Assembly: GCA_963514095.1 (NCBI GenBank)
Contig: OY741283.1
Span: 1,284,296 to 1,348,295 of the forward strand
From: Eutrigla gurnardus
Lineage: Eukaryota > Chordata > Actinopteri > Perciformes > Triglidae
DNA: 64,000 bases
Direction of reading: 5' to 3'
Shown: positions 14,270-27,120 of the stretch, in pieces
Layout of the letters: every line of letters begins with the position of its first letter
Position numbering within the stretch: the stretch's first letter is position 1
Notes under the pieces: model-generated
What the model was told of the DNA's origin: nothing
Database searches by the model: none
What the model saw: the letters and a program-made list of their open reading frames with translations, nothing else
Translations under genes and position numbers: made by a program

Positions 14270-14985
14270 TTTCAAGATGCAATAAACATGTGAGAATGAG
14301 TCAGAATTCTGAGTATGAATAAACTTGTATATTTAAATACATTTCTGAGAGAAGAACATCAGATGATAAACTTATTTCTATATTTCTATATATATTTAGA
14401 ATTTTGAGAATAAATTCTGAATTCTGTTTGTAAAGCGGACTAAAACGATAGCAATTATTAAAGTCAGAATAAAGTCTTGATTCTCAGAGTTGAGGGTCCT
14501 TTAGGGGGATCTATTGGCAGATGTTGAATATATAATATAGGTCATTGTGTTTTCTTTATTTTATAATACCTGAAAATAAGATTTTTTTGTGTTTTCATTA
14601 TCTCAGAATGAGCTATTAATATCTAAATACAGGCTTTCTACAGTAGCTCAGAAGAGCCAAACCAAACACTGGCTCCAGGAGACGTTTCAGCTGGTTGCAA
14701 TCTGTAACCTCACCATTATAAATGCCTCCAAATCCTTCACACGCACCTCCAAGACAATTATGAGGAAACATTTGAGATTTTTTAGAAGTGCATTCTGAGA
14801 ATAAAGTCACATTTATAGCCAAAAGTTTGACGTTCGAGTCAGATTTTGTCAGAATAACATGCAATTCTGAGAATAAAGACGCCTGAAATCAAGCTGACAT
14901 TACTAGATAAATGCTTCTCAGAAAAAATACAATCTTAAACATACATCCAGTAATAACTGCTGTTACTTTAAAAGTCAGAATATAA
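14270..14985 (+). repeat. Degenerate tandem repeat, gaattctgagaataaagtc unit
   Basis: About a dozen diverged copies of a roughly 20-bp unit, e.g. gtcagaattctgagtatgaa, aattttgagaataaattctg, aagtcagaataaagtcttga, cattctgagaataaagtcac and caattctgagaataaagacg. They explain the AT-rich frames in this stretch. It ends near a poly(C) run at 15002-15011. Confidence 0.65.
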
Positions 14986-15083
14986 AAATAAAAAAGCACA
15001 TCCCCCCCCCCCTCTGCACTTGCATTGCATTTGATTTATAATTCTAAAGTAAACCAGCTTGGGCAGGCTTTCACATTTGCATG

Positions 15084-15084
<1 letters not shown>

Positions 15085-15123
<39 letters not shown>
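15085..15123 (+). repeat. (AC)n microsatellite
   Basis: Uninterrupted run about 250 bp upstream of the purine-rich tract that precedes the shisa6 leader. Confidence 0.97.
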
Positions 15124-15124
<1 letters not shown>

Positions 15125-15373
15125 CGGACGTGATTGGTGACTTGTGAGTGGATGCAGCTTATGTGTGCACTGATGCATGAATGTACACCAACAGCAGCCT
15201 CGCCTCGTACCGACAACTTCTTTAACACTGTTATCTTTCTGTTTCTTCTTCTTTTTCTCTCCTCCGCGAGTTATCGGGTTGAAGCCTGGAGGCATCTGAC
15301 CAAAGCAGGGGGAGATGCCTCTGATAATTAACTGAGGCACCTGAATCGGTGACGTGGGTGGAGGGTAGGGGGT

Positions 15374-15512
15374 GACGAGAGGGAGAGAGGGAGAGAGGGA
15401 GAGAGGGAGGCGGGCCGGAGAGGAGAGAGAGGTCTTGCCTCTTGTCTTGCTGAGGCTCTTTGATTCAGTGGCAGCGGCTGAGACAACCCCGTTACCGGCC
15501 ACCGTTTACCCG
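15374..15512 (+). promoter_or_regulatory. Possible shisa6 promoter and untranslated first exon
   Basis: A purine-rich GAGAGGGA repeat (15374-15415) leads into moderately GC-rich DNA ending in cccg/gtaagtcc, a near-perfect donor at 15513. A well-formed acceptor (ccctttctgcatggctctctcccctacacag) ends at 15965. A 5' untranslated exon ending at 15512, spliced to 15966 and running into the coding exon, is therefore plausible. No TATA box is evident. The transcription start is not determined. Confidence 0.33.
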
Positions 15513-15965
15513 GTAAGTCCTCCTCATCTTCTCCCTCTTTCTTCGCTCTTTATTGTTTTTTTTTTTTTTTTGATTATGTCTTTTATTCTTCGTTAGAATA
15601 AAAGTCAATGCTCCGTTTCCAAAAAGAAAGTTTATGCGTCAAATAAAAAGGCGAATTAGGCGTGTTTGATCCGTGGTGCGTTCAGGGACACGGTTCATGT
15701 GTGTGTCCTCTATTCAAATAACCCGTTTTATGTTAGAAGTGGGATTAATATGGAATAAACAGGTGTTTTTACTTCCCGGTGCTGACGCGCTCCAGACAGC
15801 GGGCGCTGTCCGCGGTGCTGAAACTGTTCTCGGCTTCCAATCCCTCCAGTTTCCTTCCTATTTATCGATCCGAGAGCGCCTGCTTATCAATACACTTTCT
15901 CATGGATACGTGGTACTATTCTACAGACTAACCCCCCTTTCTGCATGGCTCTCTCCCCTACACAG

Positions 15966-16304
15966 CGTCACTACGAGCGCTCATGGTAAAGATCCCTCTC
16001 CGGAGGACGTCGCGTCTCCATCGCGTCTCCATCGCGTCTCTGCAGCCCCAAATAAACAAAAAGGACATTTGAGCCGAAGCGAACTTTTATAAGAAACCAG
16101 ATCCAGGCCGGATGAAGATGCGTTGTGTGTCCGACGCGCGCCAAACCCGCCAGTCAGAGTCCGTGAGTGTGAGCTCGGCGCGTAAAGGAGTAACCAGCCC
16201 ACCTGCGATGAAGAAACCCGCGAGAAGCTCCGCGCGGTAAGAAAGTTGAAAGAGTGAGAGAGAGTGAGAGAGAGAGAGACCGGAAGGAACCAGCGCGTCC
16301 TCAA
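15966..16304 (+). promoter_or_regulatory. shisa6 5' leader / CpG-rich region
   Basis: The 339 bases before the start codon become CpG-dense from about 16080. They include a triplicated catcgcgtctc motif (16018-16039) and a (GAGA)n tract at 16250-16279 just before the start. An upstream ORF lies inside (see 16112). Whether this is exon, promoter or both depends on the unmapped transcription start. Confidence 0.5.
16112..16240 (+). other. Upstream ORF (42 codons) in shisa6 leader
   Basis: ATG at 16112 opens a 42-codon frame ending TAA at 16238-16240, with further in-frame ATGs at 16118 and 16208. It stops 64 nt before the main ATG at 16305, in a different frame. It starts MKMRCVSDARQTRQ and is Arg/Ser-rich; no protein is recognised. 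If transcribed it could reduce initiation at the main ATG. The inner ATG at 16208 gives an 11-codon-with-stop version. Confidence 0.5.
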
Positions 16305-16870
16305 ATGATGGGGATAAAGCACCTTCTGCTGCTTTTGATTTACTTGGACCCGCTGAATGTGCTGTGCGCCGCCGCCGCCGCCGCCAACAAGAAGAACAAG
16401 AGCCCGTCGCGGAGGAACCCAAAGGTGAAGGAGGTCAACGGCAGCACCACCGCGGTCCCGCTGGCCGCCGCCGTCCCGGGCAAGATCACGCAGGTGCAGG
16501 CGCCCACCGTCCAGCACGACACCTGCCTGGGCTACTACGACGTGAGCGGCCAGTACGACAAGGAGTTCAGCTGCAACAACACCGACCACCGCTTCTGCTG
16601 CGGCAGCTGCTTCCTGCGCTTCTGCTGCGCGGACCGGGGGAAGCGGCTGGAGCAGAAGAGCTGCACCAACTACAACACGCCGGACTGGATCAAGACCCAG
16701 CCGCCGTCGCCGGCGCCCACGGGCGACACGTACGACCCGGAGCTGGACCAGACCAACACCACGGTGTACATCACCTGCGGGGTCGTGACGCTCGTCATCG
16801 CCATTGGGATTTCTGCGAAAGTTGCCTATGATAAAGCCACCAAGCCCCCTCAGGAAATGAACGTGCACAG
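16305..16870 (+). CDS. shisa6: shisa6 coding exon 1: signal peptide, SHISA domain, transmembrane helix
   Basis: Encodes residues 1-188 plus two bases of codon 189. ATG at 16305 is chosen because it starts a hydrophobic signal peptide (MMGIKHLLLLLIYLDPLNVLC, residues 1-21, likely cleaved near C21/A22). The frame is open upstream but has no ATG. A six-alanine run from a (GCC)6 tract follows (22-27), then a basic, low-complexity stretch. The SHISA domain spans about 73-125 with eight cysteines: C74, C90, C98, C99, C102, C107, C108 and C120. N-glycosylation sequons lie at N45, N91 and N151. The transmembrane helix is about 154-172 (VYITCGVVTLVIAIGI). The exon ends CAC AG before a strong gtaagc donor at 16871, completing Arg189 with the first base of exon 2. 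The exon is very GC-rich with C/G third positions, unlike the surrounding DNA, as expected for a CpG-island first exon. Confidence 0.93.
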
Positions 16871-17351
16871 GTAAGCCCTCCCATGTTCACTATAGATGTC
16901 TATGGTCCTAGATGCCTTGTGTGCTCACCTGTGAGTTCATCTCCAGTCAGACTGGTATGGACTGCAGAAAAATAACTGTCATAAGTGTCATAACGCTGCA
17001 TATATATCCACCAGTTGGCACCCTTTTGGAGAGCTGACTTCAACACATTTCTCTCTCTAAAGTGTAAAAAAACCCTCACCAAGTGGAAATCCATCCTGGT
17101 AATAAGACTCACAGCATCTTAATCATCACACAGCCTCCATATCATGACTTCGGACAAGCTGGTGACCTTTTAACGGGTGCCGTTACTCTCCTCCCCGGAG
17201 CCTCGCTGTCAAAAGCATGTCAGGATTCTTACCTTCCCATTCTGTGTTGTCAGTGCGTCCCTTTGGCCCCCAAGGGGAGATAGAGTAAATGCCACTGAGC
17301 TCACATTATGATCATGTTCGTCCCGATGGGAGTGGTCTCTTCTGCAATGAC

Positions 17352-17402
<51 letters not shown>

Positions 17403-18086
17403 TAAATCCTCCAGGCACAAGTAGGAGTCACTAAATTGCCCGATGAGCATTATAAAGGCAATATAAAAGCCCATCCTGTGAGCCGTTTCAGTCACCAGCT
17501 GAACAAATCGCTGTACAGTGATGTCGGCGCAACGTTTTGCTGCCATCGGAGCGTGAAATTATTTCCTAATGTTGGTCATATATATATATTTATATATGAG
17601 CATAAACAGAAGAGCAGATTTAGGAAAGCAGCAGTGTTTGCTGCTACATGATAGAATGTGTTATTCAAATGGTGTCAGTTTGGTCAGAGAGACATGACTT
17701 CGTGGTTTGATTCATGACAATCAAAGTTTCCTTAACGAATGTGTGGTTGCAGTTTGATTGACAGTGGCCATGGCAACATAAGCATGAATGACTGGATGGC
17801 AATTATAGAGGCTGAAATGACCTGATTGGTCCACAGAAAATGTATCTAACGATGTTGATAATTGATTACCACATTTGGTGGTCATACCAGTAATTAACTG
17901 AGGATTTGATGGTTTCCCTTGTATTTGATTACGGTAAGGGAGTCATCTTGAGGTTGTGGGAGTTTTTATCGGTAAGCGGAAACCCTCTGGTGCTAAAAAA
18001 TGAAGCCAAAAAGTGCCAAAAACTGCAGTTCCTCAAAAGACCACTTGAGGCTTGACTCCACCGAGCCATAGACCCCCCCCCCCCCC

Positions 18087-18129
<43 letters not shown>

Positions 18130-21100
18130 TATGAATGCTGGCTCCACAGACGATCCACCTCTTTTCCAAGTCACCCACTATTGAGTTTCACAACAGGTCT
18201 TCAGGCACCACTCTTACATCTCATAGACCAAATTATTAATCAATATTAAAAATAATCATTAGATAATGAGGTTTTGTGTGGAAAAATCTGAGGAAAGTTG
18301 TAGTTTGATATTTTCAGTGGATGACTGATACATTTTCCAGGGTCGGGATGTATGTTTTCATCCAGCTGTCTCCCTATGGTATGGATGACTGGACTGTCAG
18401 TGTCCCTGACTGTCATTTGTGTGATGCATGCTGGGATACTCTCCATTCCCACTAAAGCAAATGTCAAAAAAGTCTAAAAAAAGAATAAATGGGTTTTTAA
18501 TTGGGGTAAGGTCTGACTTAAACGATGTTATCCAACCCACTGGTGTAGAAAGAAAACACTTAGTCATTGCTCTTATCCAAGAGTCCCCCGGGTCCCCTGT
18601 CAGGAACCAGAGTCCATCGTGGACAGAACAGGAATCAACGTCATGCATGAAGATAATTGAGCGTTCATGAAACTTTGACCCCCGACTGCTGATGAAAATG
18701 TCAAGGAGGATTGCTCAGGTTTCTAACAAACACAGGGACATTGATGAAGGACACAGAAATGTCCAAATTCTGGCCCTGACAACCACAAAGGAGCTCTGCT
18801 AAAGATTAAATTTAAGCTCCAGTGATTGCTGTAAGTGTCTTTTCTAAAAAGTTGGCACAGTCAGCTTTTAATATCCAGATGGACTCGTGAGATACAGTTT
18901 TTCATTTGAAACAACAAAAAGAGAACAAAGCTCATGATGCAGCACTTTTTTTTCTCTTCTCCATCTCTGCTCCGAGAAATGAAGCGATGTGGAAGTTGGT
19001 GTCTCCTTGCTGTGCTTCTATCTTAGCCATGGGGCGGACTTTCAAGTGGAATCTGCTTGATGCCGCCACTTAAATATAAAGCAGGAGCCACGAGAGTTTA
19101 GGGAGAGGTTGATTAAATGAGGAGGCGTGACCTGCCGGGTGCTCAATGGTGTCATTTCTTTCCTTTTTTTATGATTTATATTTATTTTCAATGACCATTT
19201 GGCACGTAGAGCTGTTGGTAATGATGTCTGCAGGAATAACCTCGGCGGCCGGCAGCAGACGTTCACGCTGACAGCCGTGACCAAATAGAAGTAGTGGAAC
19301 ACGGGATTAGCTTTATATTTGGCATGAGTCTGCTGCTGAAAAGTGGGTGCTTCTCTAAAGCAATTTGGTCTCTTACTTCTGCGACTGAGGGGGGAAGGAC
19401 TGTGAGCAGAATACTGAGCTGTTGGCAGACCTTTGCTGTTTGGTCTGTGACCTTCACCGAAACACAAGAAATGCAAAGTGAGAGCTAAAGCCACTGGTTT
19501 GAGCAGGCTGTATTGATCACCTTCTGCAGGGGCAAACCTGAGATGCTGCTAGGTGGTGAGAATGACGCTCTACTCTCCAATTGCAGGACTAAGAACCCGA
19601 GTTAAAAGGCTATGACGATTGGAATGTGCAAAAATAGCAGCACTATAGCTGAAAGTTCAATGCAGAAGGTTAGTTTAAAAAGGCTGCTCTTAGCGTATAT
19701 TATCAGCCGATTTGAGCTTATCACAGATATCCTGGTATCAGCAAATATGCTGGACAATAAAAATGCAACAGATTGCAGAGCATTGTCACAGAACAAGCTT
19801 TAGCCTTGTTCTGTTTTTGATTAGATCGATCACTCTTTTGGCCTTATCTTAAAAGGATAAGGCTGGTGTTGTTCTCTATTTTTGCTCCGTGAAATCCAAA
19901 GAAAATAATAAAACTAACAATGTGTGGATGTATGTCGAGTTCTCCACCCTCAGGGCCAAGCCTTTCCGGTTCCTGCTATGTTTGGGTATCGTACTTTATT
20001 TCATACGTTTTTTTACTAGTTCATTAAATACCCACCCATGTGAATCAAAGCATTGAGTTGCGTAAAATTTCCTAAGTATAGCCATTCTGGCAAATATTAC
20101 GATACCCAGTTATTTTTCTTAGTGCCGATATAAATCTTACACACTAAGGCTACTCATTTGTTTTTCCTGGAATAAATGGGTGCTTAATTTTGAGAAAATG
20201 TTACTCATGAGGTGCTCTGGTGAATGTGGGTTTGAGACAAAAACACTACTAGTGTGTTTTCATGGGAATGAAGGTGCCGCCCTGAGGCTCATTTCCGTGT
20301 TTTTATGGAGGAAGAGGATATACCCGGCATACGCAATACTTCTGAGAAGGGTCAGTCCAATTGTTTAAGTGTCCTACTTAAAACGGTTACCTCTCAGAAG
20401 ATAGAACCTTATGTCTTAATAGTATTCTGCTGTTACTCTTTAACTCAGTTTAATTGTGGCGTCCCCCAAGGGTCCATTCTTGGCCCACTGTCATTTTCAG
20501 TTTTCAGGCTTTCATCAAAAAGATTTCAATTGTGTAAAAACAGAATGAGAATTGACTGATACAGTGTGGACAGCTGTTTTAAACTCTCAAATATCTAAAT
20601 GAATATCAACACCAGACATGCAATATCGATCACCTCTACAAGGATTATGAACAGTCACAGCATTTCGGATTAATACTCCCGCAGTTTCTGTGCAACTTGA
20701 TGAACAATCCAAAGTTTTATTTTATATAGTTTTATATTTCTGTGGTTTTTGTTTCAGAGGCCGAATGTTGTTCTTTGTTGTTAAAACATGAAAGTCGGAC
20801 CCGTTCCTGCAAACTACTGTAGCTCCCGCTGCACACGACAGCAGCCAACTGGGACAACGCAAAATCAGGTCGCCTCTGTCTGCGAAAAAGAAAACGGCTA
20901 AAGTGTTCTCCTCCTGGAAGGGGATTTGCTATTTATATACTGTATATATCTCCCAAAGTCACAGAGTTACGGAAAAGTGGAATGTGTGGTTGCTTTAGGT
21001 TGACATTGACACAGTTGAATTGCCCTTTCCATTTCCTTCAAGGCAATGCAGAGCCGACATTCCATCAAACGGGCTGACACTGTGCCTCCAAACGTTGGAC

Positions 21101-24100
21101 ATGGTGTGTTGGTGAAATATCACTTTTATTTCGTGGGCCTCAAAGAGGAGACACTGACTTAACTCTCAATAAATGTGCCCTGAGCTGGAGTCCGGCAAGC
21201 ATAATAGGCTCGTCTGTAATTTGTGTACTGCTCTATTGAAAATCCAACTCCCTTGTGAGTCTGGGTGTAATTAGGATTTCCCTCTGCCGTGCTCCATACC
21301 GCTATGATTCAAATTGGAGCTGCAACAAAAAAAAAAAGAATATATATAGGAAGACCTTGAGGGTGATGGCGAGAGGAGGAGAAAAAGAAAATGTTGGTAA
21401 TTGCTCTTTTTTTCCTTCATGATGTGTTTTCTTTCCAGAGCCCTGGCAGACATTCTGAGGCAACAAGGACCAGTTCCAATATCTCAGTATGAACATGAAA
21501 ACATCGCAGAGATGGACGGGTCACTGAAAGACGAGACGCCGGTCAGAACCTTGAAGAATCATTACACGCCCGTTCACGCCAAGGCATCGAACCACGGTAG
21601 GTGACGCCCCTCTGCTTTCATACACATCAATATCTCAGACTAGAGAGCAGAGTCGACGGCAGAACGGTTTGTCCGACTTATGTGTAGCTTTTGCTGCATG
21701 TCCATTGAATGAAAATCCAACTTTATGTTCTTGCGATGGTAAAGCTTAAGTGTTAATCTGCCACAACATTTTCCTGACTGACATCCACCGAAATAGATGG
21801 ACCGTGAATCTTAAGCCTTTCCCCCCTCAATCTCTCTTAAGAGGAAACACATGAGGAAATATACAGAAGATGAAATTCAAAGGCGGCGGCTGGGTTCTCG
21901 TCTGCCTCACACTGCGGTTTCCCCATAAGCCTACTCAGCACTGGCTCAAAAAATTGAGATGCAAATTATTATCATCGTCTGCGGGAGACGCAAGATTTTC
22001 CGTCCACGGATAATTCCATTTGCGCGACGCCCTTTTCCTCCTACTTTTATCCTCGCTCGGTCTCCAGATCCCGGCTCCAGGGATCAGCTCAGTTTGCTAA
22101 GTGCCCCAGTATGGTGTCCCAGATTCCACAGTGTTGTGTTTCACTCGTGTGTCACGCTGCCTCCACCCTTCTCTCCCAGCGCCACCCAACACGCAGGGAG
22201 TGTTTGCAGATACAGATCACACTGAACTGCTGATTTAAGTTCTGCAGCAGAATTGCTTTTTAAACTTGTGGAAAATAGACGACCCGATCGTCAATCTGCT
22301 TTAAATCTCCGCCCTTATGTCTGCAATAATAAAAAGGTATCAGCATTATCATTTATATCACGTCTGCTTCTCTGCTCGCTTTTAGTAACTCTGACTGCTG
22401 CTGTTTGAAGACTTTTACTTTGCCAAGATTCAAGACATCAATTCAAGTGACGAAAGTTTGCAAATGTGTGGATGTTATAACCAAGAGATCCTTTAAAGTA
22501 ACAAATCATTGGTGAATTGGCAAAAACCTCCAGGTCCACTAATCACTATTGTTTTGACAATACATGCACCACTACAGCACATTATGAACTAAAATGAAGG
22601 GGACCTGTGACATGCAACCTGCTGTATACTTATTGTTAAGAGCTCCTGATTTACTTAGTCTAAATCACTTTATTTTGAAGGTATGTATTGTGTGTTGAAA
22701 TACCATTTTGAAGGAACTATTCTGGTGCTGAAGAGATGTTCTGCAAAAGGGTTTTTCAGTGAATCGGTCAAAATGATCATTCCCTCTAAAATTGCAATAA
22801 CAAAATCAGTTCAAATAATAGCAATTAGATATATTTTTTCTATAGCATTAAAGTTTCTGCAACAAAAGTTTTGCCTCTCCAAATCATCTGCATGAAACCT
22901 TTATAGCGAAGGCATTTCTTCATCTTTCTCCAGGGTCGAATGCGTCTACATTTGTGCAGATCTTTGCTGGTTCGTCTGTTTGACGTGCTGTGGCGTCTGT
23001 TTTGAGGAGCAGGCTTTCTTATTCGTACTTAGGCCTGGTGCTAATTTCCGTGCAGTCCCATTTGTTTTAATACATTGCTCATTGAAGGTTGCAGCGCCTC
23101 GGGAGGAAGCACCATCCCTCCGTGTGATTCACAGAGCCACACATTGTTATTTTGTTCATTATATATATGGCGCCCACAGAAAAGATGTCTTCATTGTTCA
23201 ACCTGTGTCATATCAGCCTGCTATTGTTTGCTGTGTGAGCAGGACGTGACAGTGCCAGGGTGAGTGCTTCTCAGAGGAAAGGGGGGGATGGGCGAGGGGG
23301 AGGAGGGTGTCCGAGCAGGGATGGAGGCACTCCAGGGAAGACATGACTCAGATTTTATGACAAATTCATGACAGTGATGTGAATTCAGAATAGAAGATGG
23401 CTTTGTTCTCTTTCTTTCCGTGGGGGAATGGTCAAAACTCATTATTTTTTTATGCTGCTCCTGGATTATATATTTTATAGATTTGTCTGGCTTCTTTTCA
23501 TGGATTTCATTGCTACTACCGACATTTTCCAGGATTAACTTTTTACATTGGAACATACCGCGACTACTAATGTACAATATGTGAATTTCTAATTTGTGCA
23601 TTTAAGACTACAAGAATGAGGACTGTTTAACATTGTATGAAGTTCTCACCTTTAAATGGCGAGTTGAGGTTTAAGGTTAGAATTAAGTTTGGGTTAAGCT
23701 TAATGGATTGATGTTAGAATAAAAAAGTCAGGTTTTAAGGTCATATGGAAAGCAATGATTCAGGAGGCTGGGAGCTACAATATGCAGATGATGTGTCGGC
23801 TTTTATCTATGTTAGTCAAATTAGACCTTTCTGTGTTAATGCATTTGTTTTCAACTTTAACGGACATAAAGGCAAAACTGAGGAAGGAGAAAGTGACATA
23901 AAGGATGAAGGAAAAAGAATCACACTGGGACTAAATACACAAGAAACGTACGAGACAATAGGGGCAGACACGAGGGCAGGCTGGAAACTGACTGGTGGAA
24001 ACAAATGGAACAGACTTGCTTCTCGCTTAAGTGAAGGGTAAAGAAAGAAGGTCTTTAATCCACATCTCGTTTAAAAGAAGACCTTTATTAGGGAATCCAT

Positions 24101-27060
24101 CGGCTACAGCGATTCATTGGTCAGGAACCGTCTCCTGGGTCACAGCAACAGATCACAGTTAACGGGGGAGGAGAATAAAGATGGAATTTAATAGATTTCT
24201 TTATGTAGCAGCATGAAGGCGTATCAAATATATTGGTGCTGTGACTGTTCTAAATAGTGTGTGGCTCATCCCCTCTTTTAATCCTTTTTTATCAATGATT
24301 AATATACTCTAAGTGGTTAAGAAAACATCTTTAAATAATGTTTGAATAAGAGAACAATCCATGGCATTTCTACCACAAAAAAGAAAATTAAAGAAATGAA
24401 GGGGAGAAACAATGAGAGTTGTGACATGCCGGGTGGATTTCTGGATTGTAACTGGACTCATCAGCAGTATACGATGTGATCTCCTCCCACACGATGTTCC
24501 AGAAGTGATATTATACCTGCGATGAGATGCTGATGAAGTGTGTCTTTGGGCTGTGGATGGTACTTGAGTGGCCATTAAAGCTTACAATTTCCCAGAGTTC
24601 TGTTCTTTCATATTTCTTTTTTTTGGGGGGGGGGGGGCTCTAAAGTTTCGATGGCTCTGTGAAAATAGGCGACAAATGTCCTGCGCACTTTGCAGATGGA
24701 GACAATGGACGCGTCTCCATAAAGGACGCTCACAGCAATGGGTTCATTTCGAGGTTTAAAACCCTGCAGACGACATAAAATGAGACGAGACCAAAGAATG
24801 GAAGCTGATGATAGTGAGTCTGGATGTCTGAGCCTGTGGAGACTGGATTTGTGTTTCTCAGGCTGGAACTTGAGGTTCATATTGTACCTCAGTTCTGGTT
24901 GATGAGGTCTATGTGGACTTCTGCAGACTCATCGGAAACTTATTTATGATACGTCCAAAGCAAAGTACATTTCCCTTGAAAGGTAACGAACAATGTCCAG
25001 TAGCTTCTTAGACTGGGGTGAATTTGTTCTAATCTAAATGTGCCTGCACTCTGAACTTAGTTTGAAACGTTCCATCCGCCGGTGAAGAAATGTGTTTAAA
25101 ACTTATAGAAAACTTTCGTTGGTGGACCGTGAATTAACATCCAGGTGAGAGGAAACCCTTTGTGCTAAACACATGAGCCCCTTTATATTAACTCCTACAC
25201 TGTCTACACACCGCTTCACTAATTTGATGACCATTTACTTTTCTCCCAGAAGGCCAATTAAAAACATAACTTCTTAAATATCACATTTATCCAGAGATTT
25301 ATGTTTCTTTTAATCTCTAAAATAAAACACTTTATTCATAAATATGTGATGAAAAACGTGAAACTTTAATAACGCTGCTATTCTCTAAAAAAAAAGAAGA
25401 AAAAAGGTGAGATCAGTTTTCATTATGTCGTGTGGATAAAGCAATTCTCTGGTACGTTTCCAGAGATAATAAGGGGATGTGGGTTTGTATTGCCACATGG
25501 GAGCAATTTATATCACAGTCAAGCGTCTCTACCTGTTTTCAGCTCGGCGGCGGCGTCCTTGGAGCATACAGAAGGTTATGAATCATCAGCATTCATAACT
25601 GAGATATACACCATTGTATTATCTACATAGATACAACACTGAGCTCTTAAAAAAGACAAGATTCAGGGACATAATGTTATTTATGTCTTCTCATATTTAC
25701 GGATTTCTTCCTTTCATTAACAGAGTCGGTGATCCATTTATAGTTTGATAAAAAAAAAATGAAAACAAACGAGCTTTAGAGCTCGGGCTTTGGAGCTCGG
25801 TGTGATGAAGGCCTAAAGGTCCCAGGTGTTTCTTCTCATTATGATAATTTGAAACGGCATTCGATATTGGCTTCGCGTTGGCCCAAAGGTCTGAGTGATG
25901 TTATTGACTTTGAAGTAGTTCCTTGGAGAAAGAGGCATTTAACTGTTCGCCACTTAATGTCGAGGAGGACGACCAGAGAGAACGAGAGGACGAGGAGAGG
26001 TTTTACAATCCAACTTTTCTTGTTGGGTTGGTTTTTTTCTTTTGTTCTTTTTGCTGTTTTTTCTTTCATTTCGTCTAATGACTCGTCCGTGATGGACAGG
26101 ACAATCGGAAGTCGTCGGAGTGCCGGCAGACACCTCGTCTCGCTGCTCTTTTGTTCAGGCTGCAGTCTCAATTACAGCTGCTTGGGAGGAGAGTTACCGG
26201 TGATGTGGTACAAATTGCATTACGGAGTGGTCTTTCAACACAGGGGAAATCCACCGGCATCCTCCCTTCTTAAATCCGACAAAGTGTATCTAACCCCCAA
26301 TCATCTTGCCTCCGAGGAGCCGGAAGCACTGCAATTTTATTTTTCAATTAAAATGTAATATTTCACCTACCGTGTTTGTCACGAAAGCCCCGAAAAAATC
26401 CAGAGACTGAATCTCTGGCAATCAGCGACATCAACGAGCCGATGATCCCACCCGAGAGTCCATCTCCTCTCTTTTTACCCCGTTTAGTATTCTTGTCATC
26501 TGTGTGGCTATTCCTTTACAAAATGGCTGACATTACTGGGTAATTAAGTGCAGATGCTCAGTCAGTCTTCAGGCCCATTGAACGGCCTCCATCGTCGACT
26601 CTATTATGCAACCTGGTTGCCATGGACACGATCATACAGGGTTTTGTTAGATTATCAGTTTTAATGATGTGATCTTCGTTCTTGAGGAATCCCAATGTTA
26701 TCACAGACTATCTAAACTGCATCACTTCCTGATTTGACCTTTAGGCAAACTGTATAATTCCTCAGAATATTTTGCTGTAATATTAATTTTCCACGTTTGT
26801 TTGTTTCCTCAGGGCACTATGGGAAAGAAAACATGCGCAGCGGAGGCCAAGACATGCACAACTTCATCTCCTCCGGGTTCGTGACGCTCGGCCGCGGCCA
26901 CTTGAAAGGTAAAGTCCAGCCATGGTTTTCTGGTTTTTCCTCCAAACCAAGTTTGACTCACAAAGCGACTGTCATGCTGTCCTTCTATTTGTCTGCCAAA
27001 AAGAAAACCCAACAACAACGTGAGTGGGACTTTTGTTTGAGCTCAGTGGAAGTTGGACAT

Positions 27061-27120
<60 letters not shown>

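Larger units (their letters stand above)
1..15370. other. Upstream DNA without a supported gene
   Basis: No reading frame here resembles a protein I know, and none shows a chain of phase-compatible exons. Frames up to 167 codons occur, but the longest is inflated by an (AC)n tract. The stretch holds repeat relics listed separately (475, 2870, 3120, 5845, 8497, 10740, 13190, 14270) and microsatellites. The rest (for example 560-2800, 3700-5840, 7320-8480, 8780-10500, 11300-13180) looks like ordinary AT/GC-mixed single-copy DNA. Distal regulatory elements of shisa6 may be present, but conservation cannot be judged from one sequence. Confidence 0.6.
16871..21438 (+). other. shisa6 intron 1 (4568 bp)
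   Basis: Runs from donor gtaagc to acceptor ctttccag. It contains a (TA)n tract near 17352-17400, a poly(C)+(AC)n tract at 18073-18128 and a LINE reverse-transcriptase relic near 20455. No other coding exon was recognised in it on either strand. Confidence 0.88.

Noticed and set aside
15981..16868. 295-codon minus-strand frame opposite shisa6 exon 1
   Set aside because: It is the antisense shadow of GC-rich coding sequence and leader; Val/Arg/Leu-rich with no domain.
23745..23830. LQYADDVSAFIYVS, resembling the YxDD block of reverse transcriptases
   Set aside because: Only four or five residues match, and no neighbouring RT blocks occur before or after it. Too short to claim against chance.
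25849..26358. 169-codon + frame in intron 2 with a hydrophobic stretch
   Set aside because: It resembles no protein I know and shows no splice context or codon bias. A frame of this length is near what chance gives over 64 kb and six frames.
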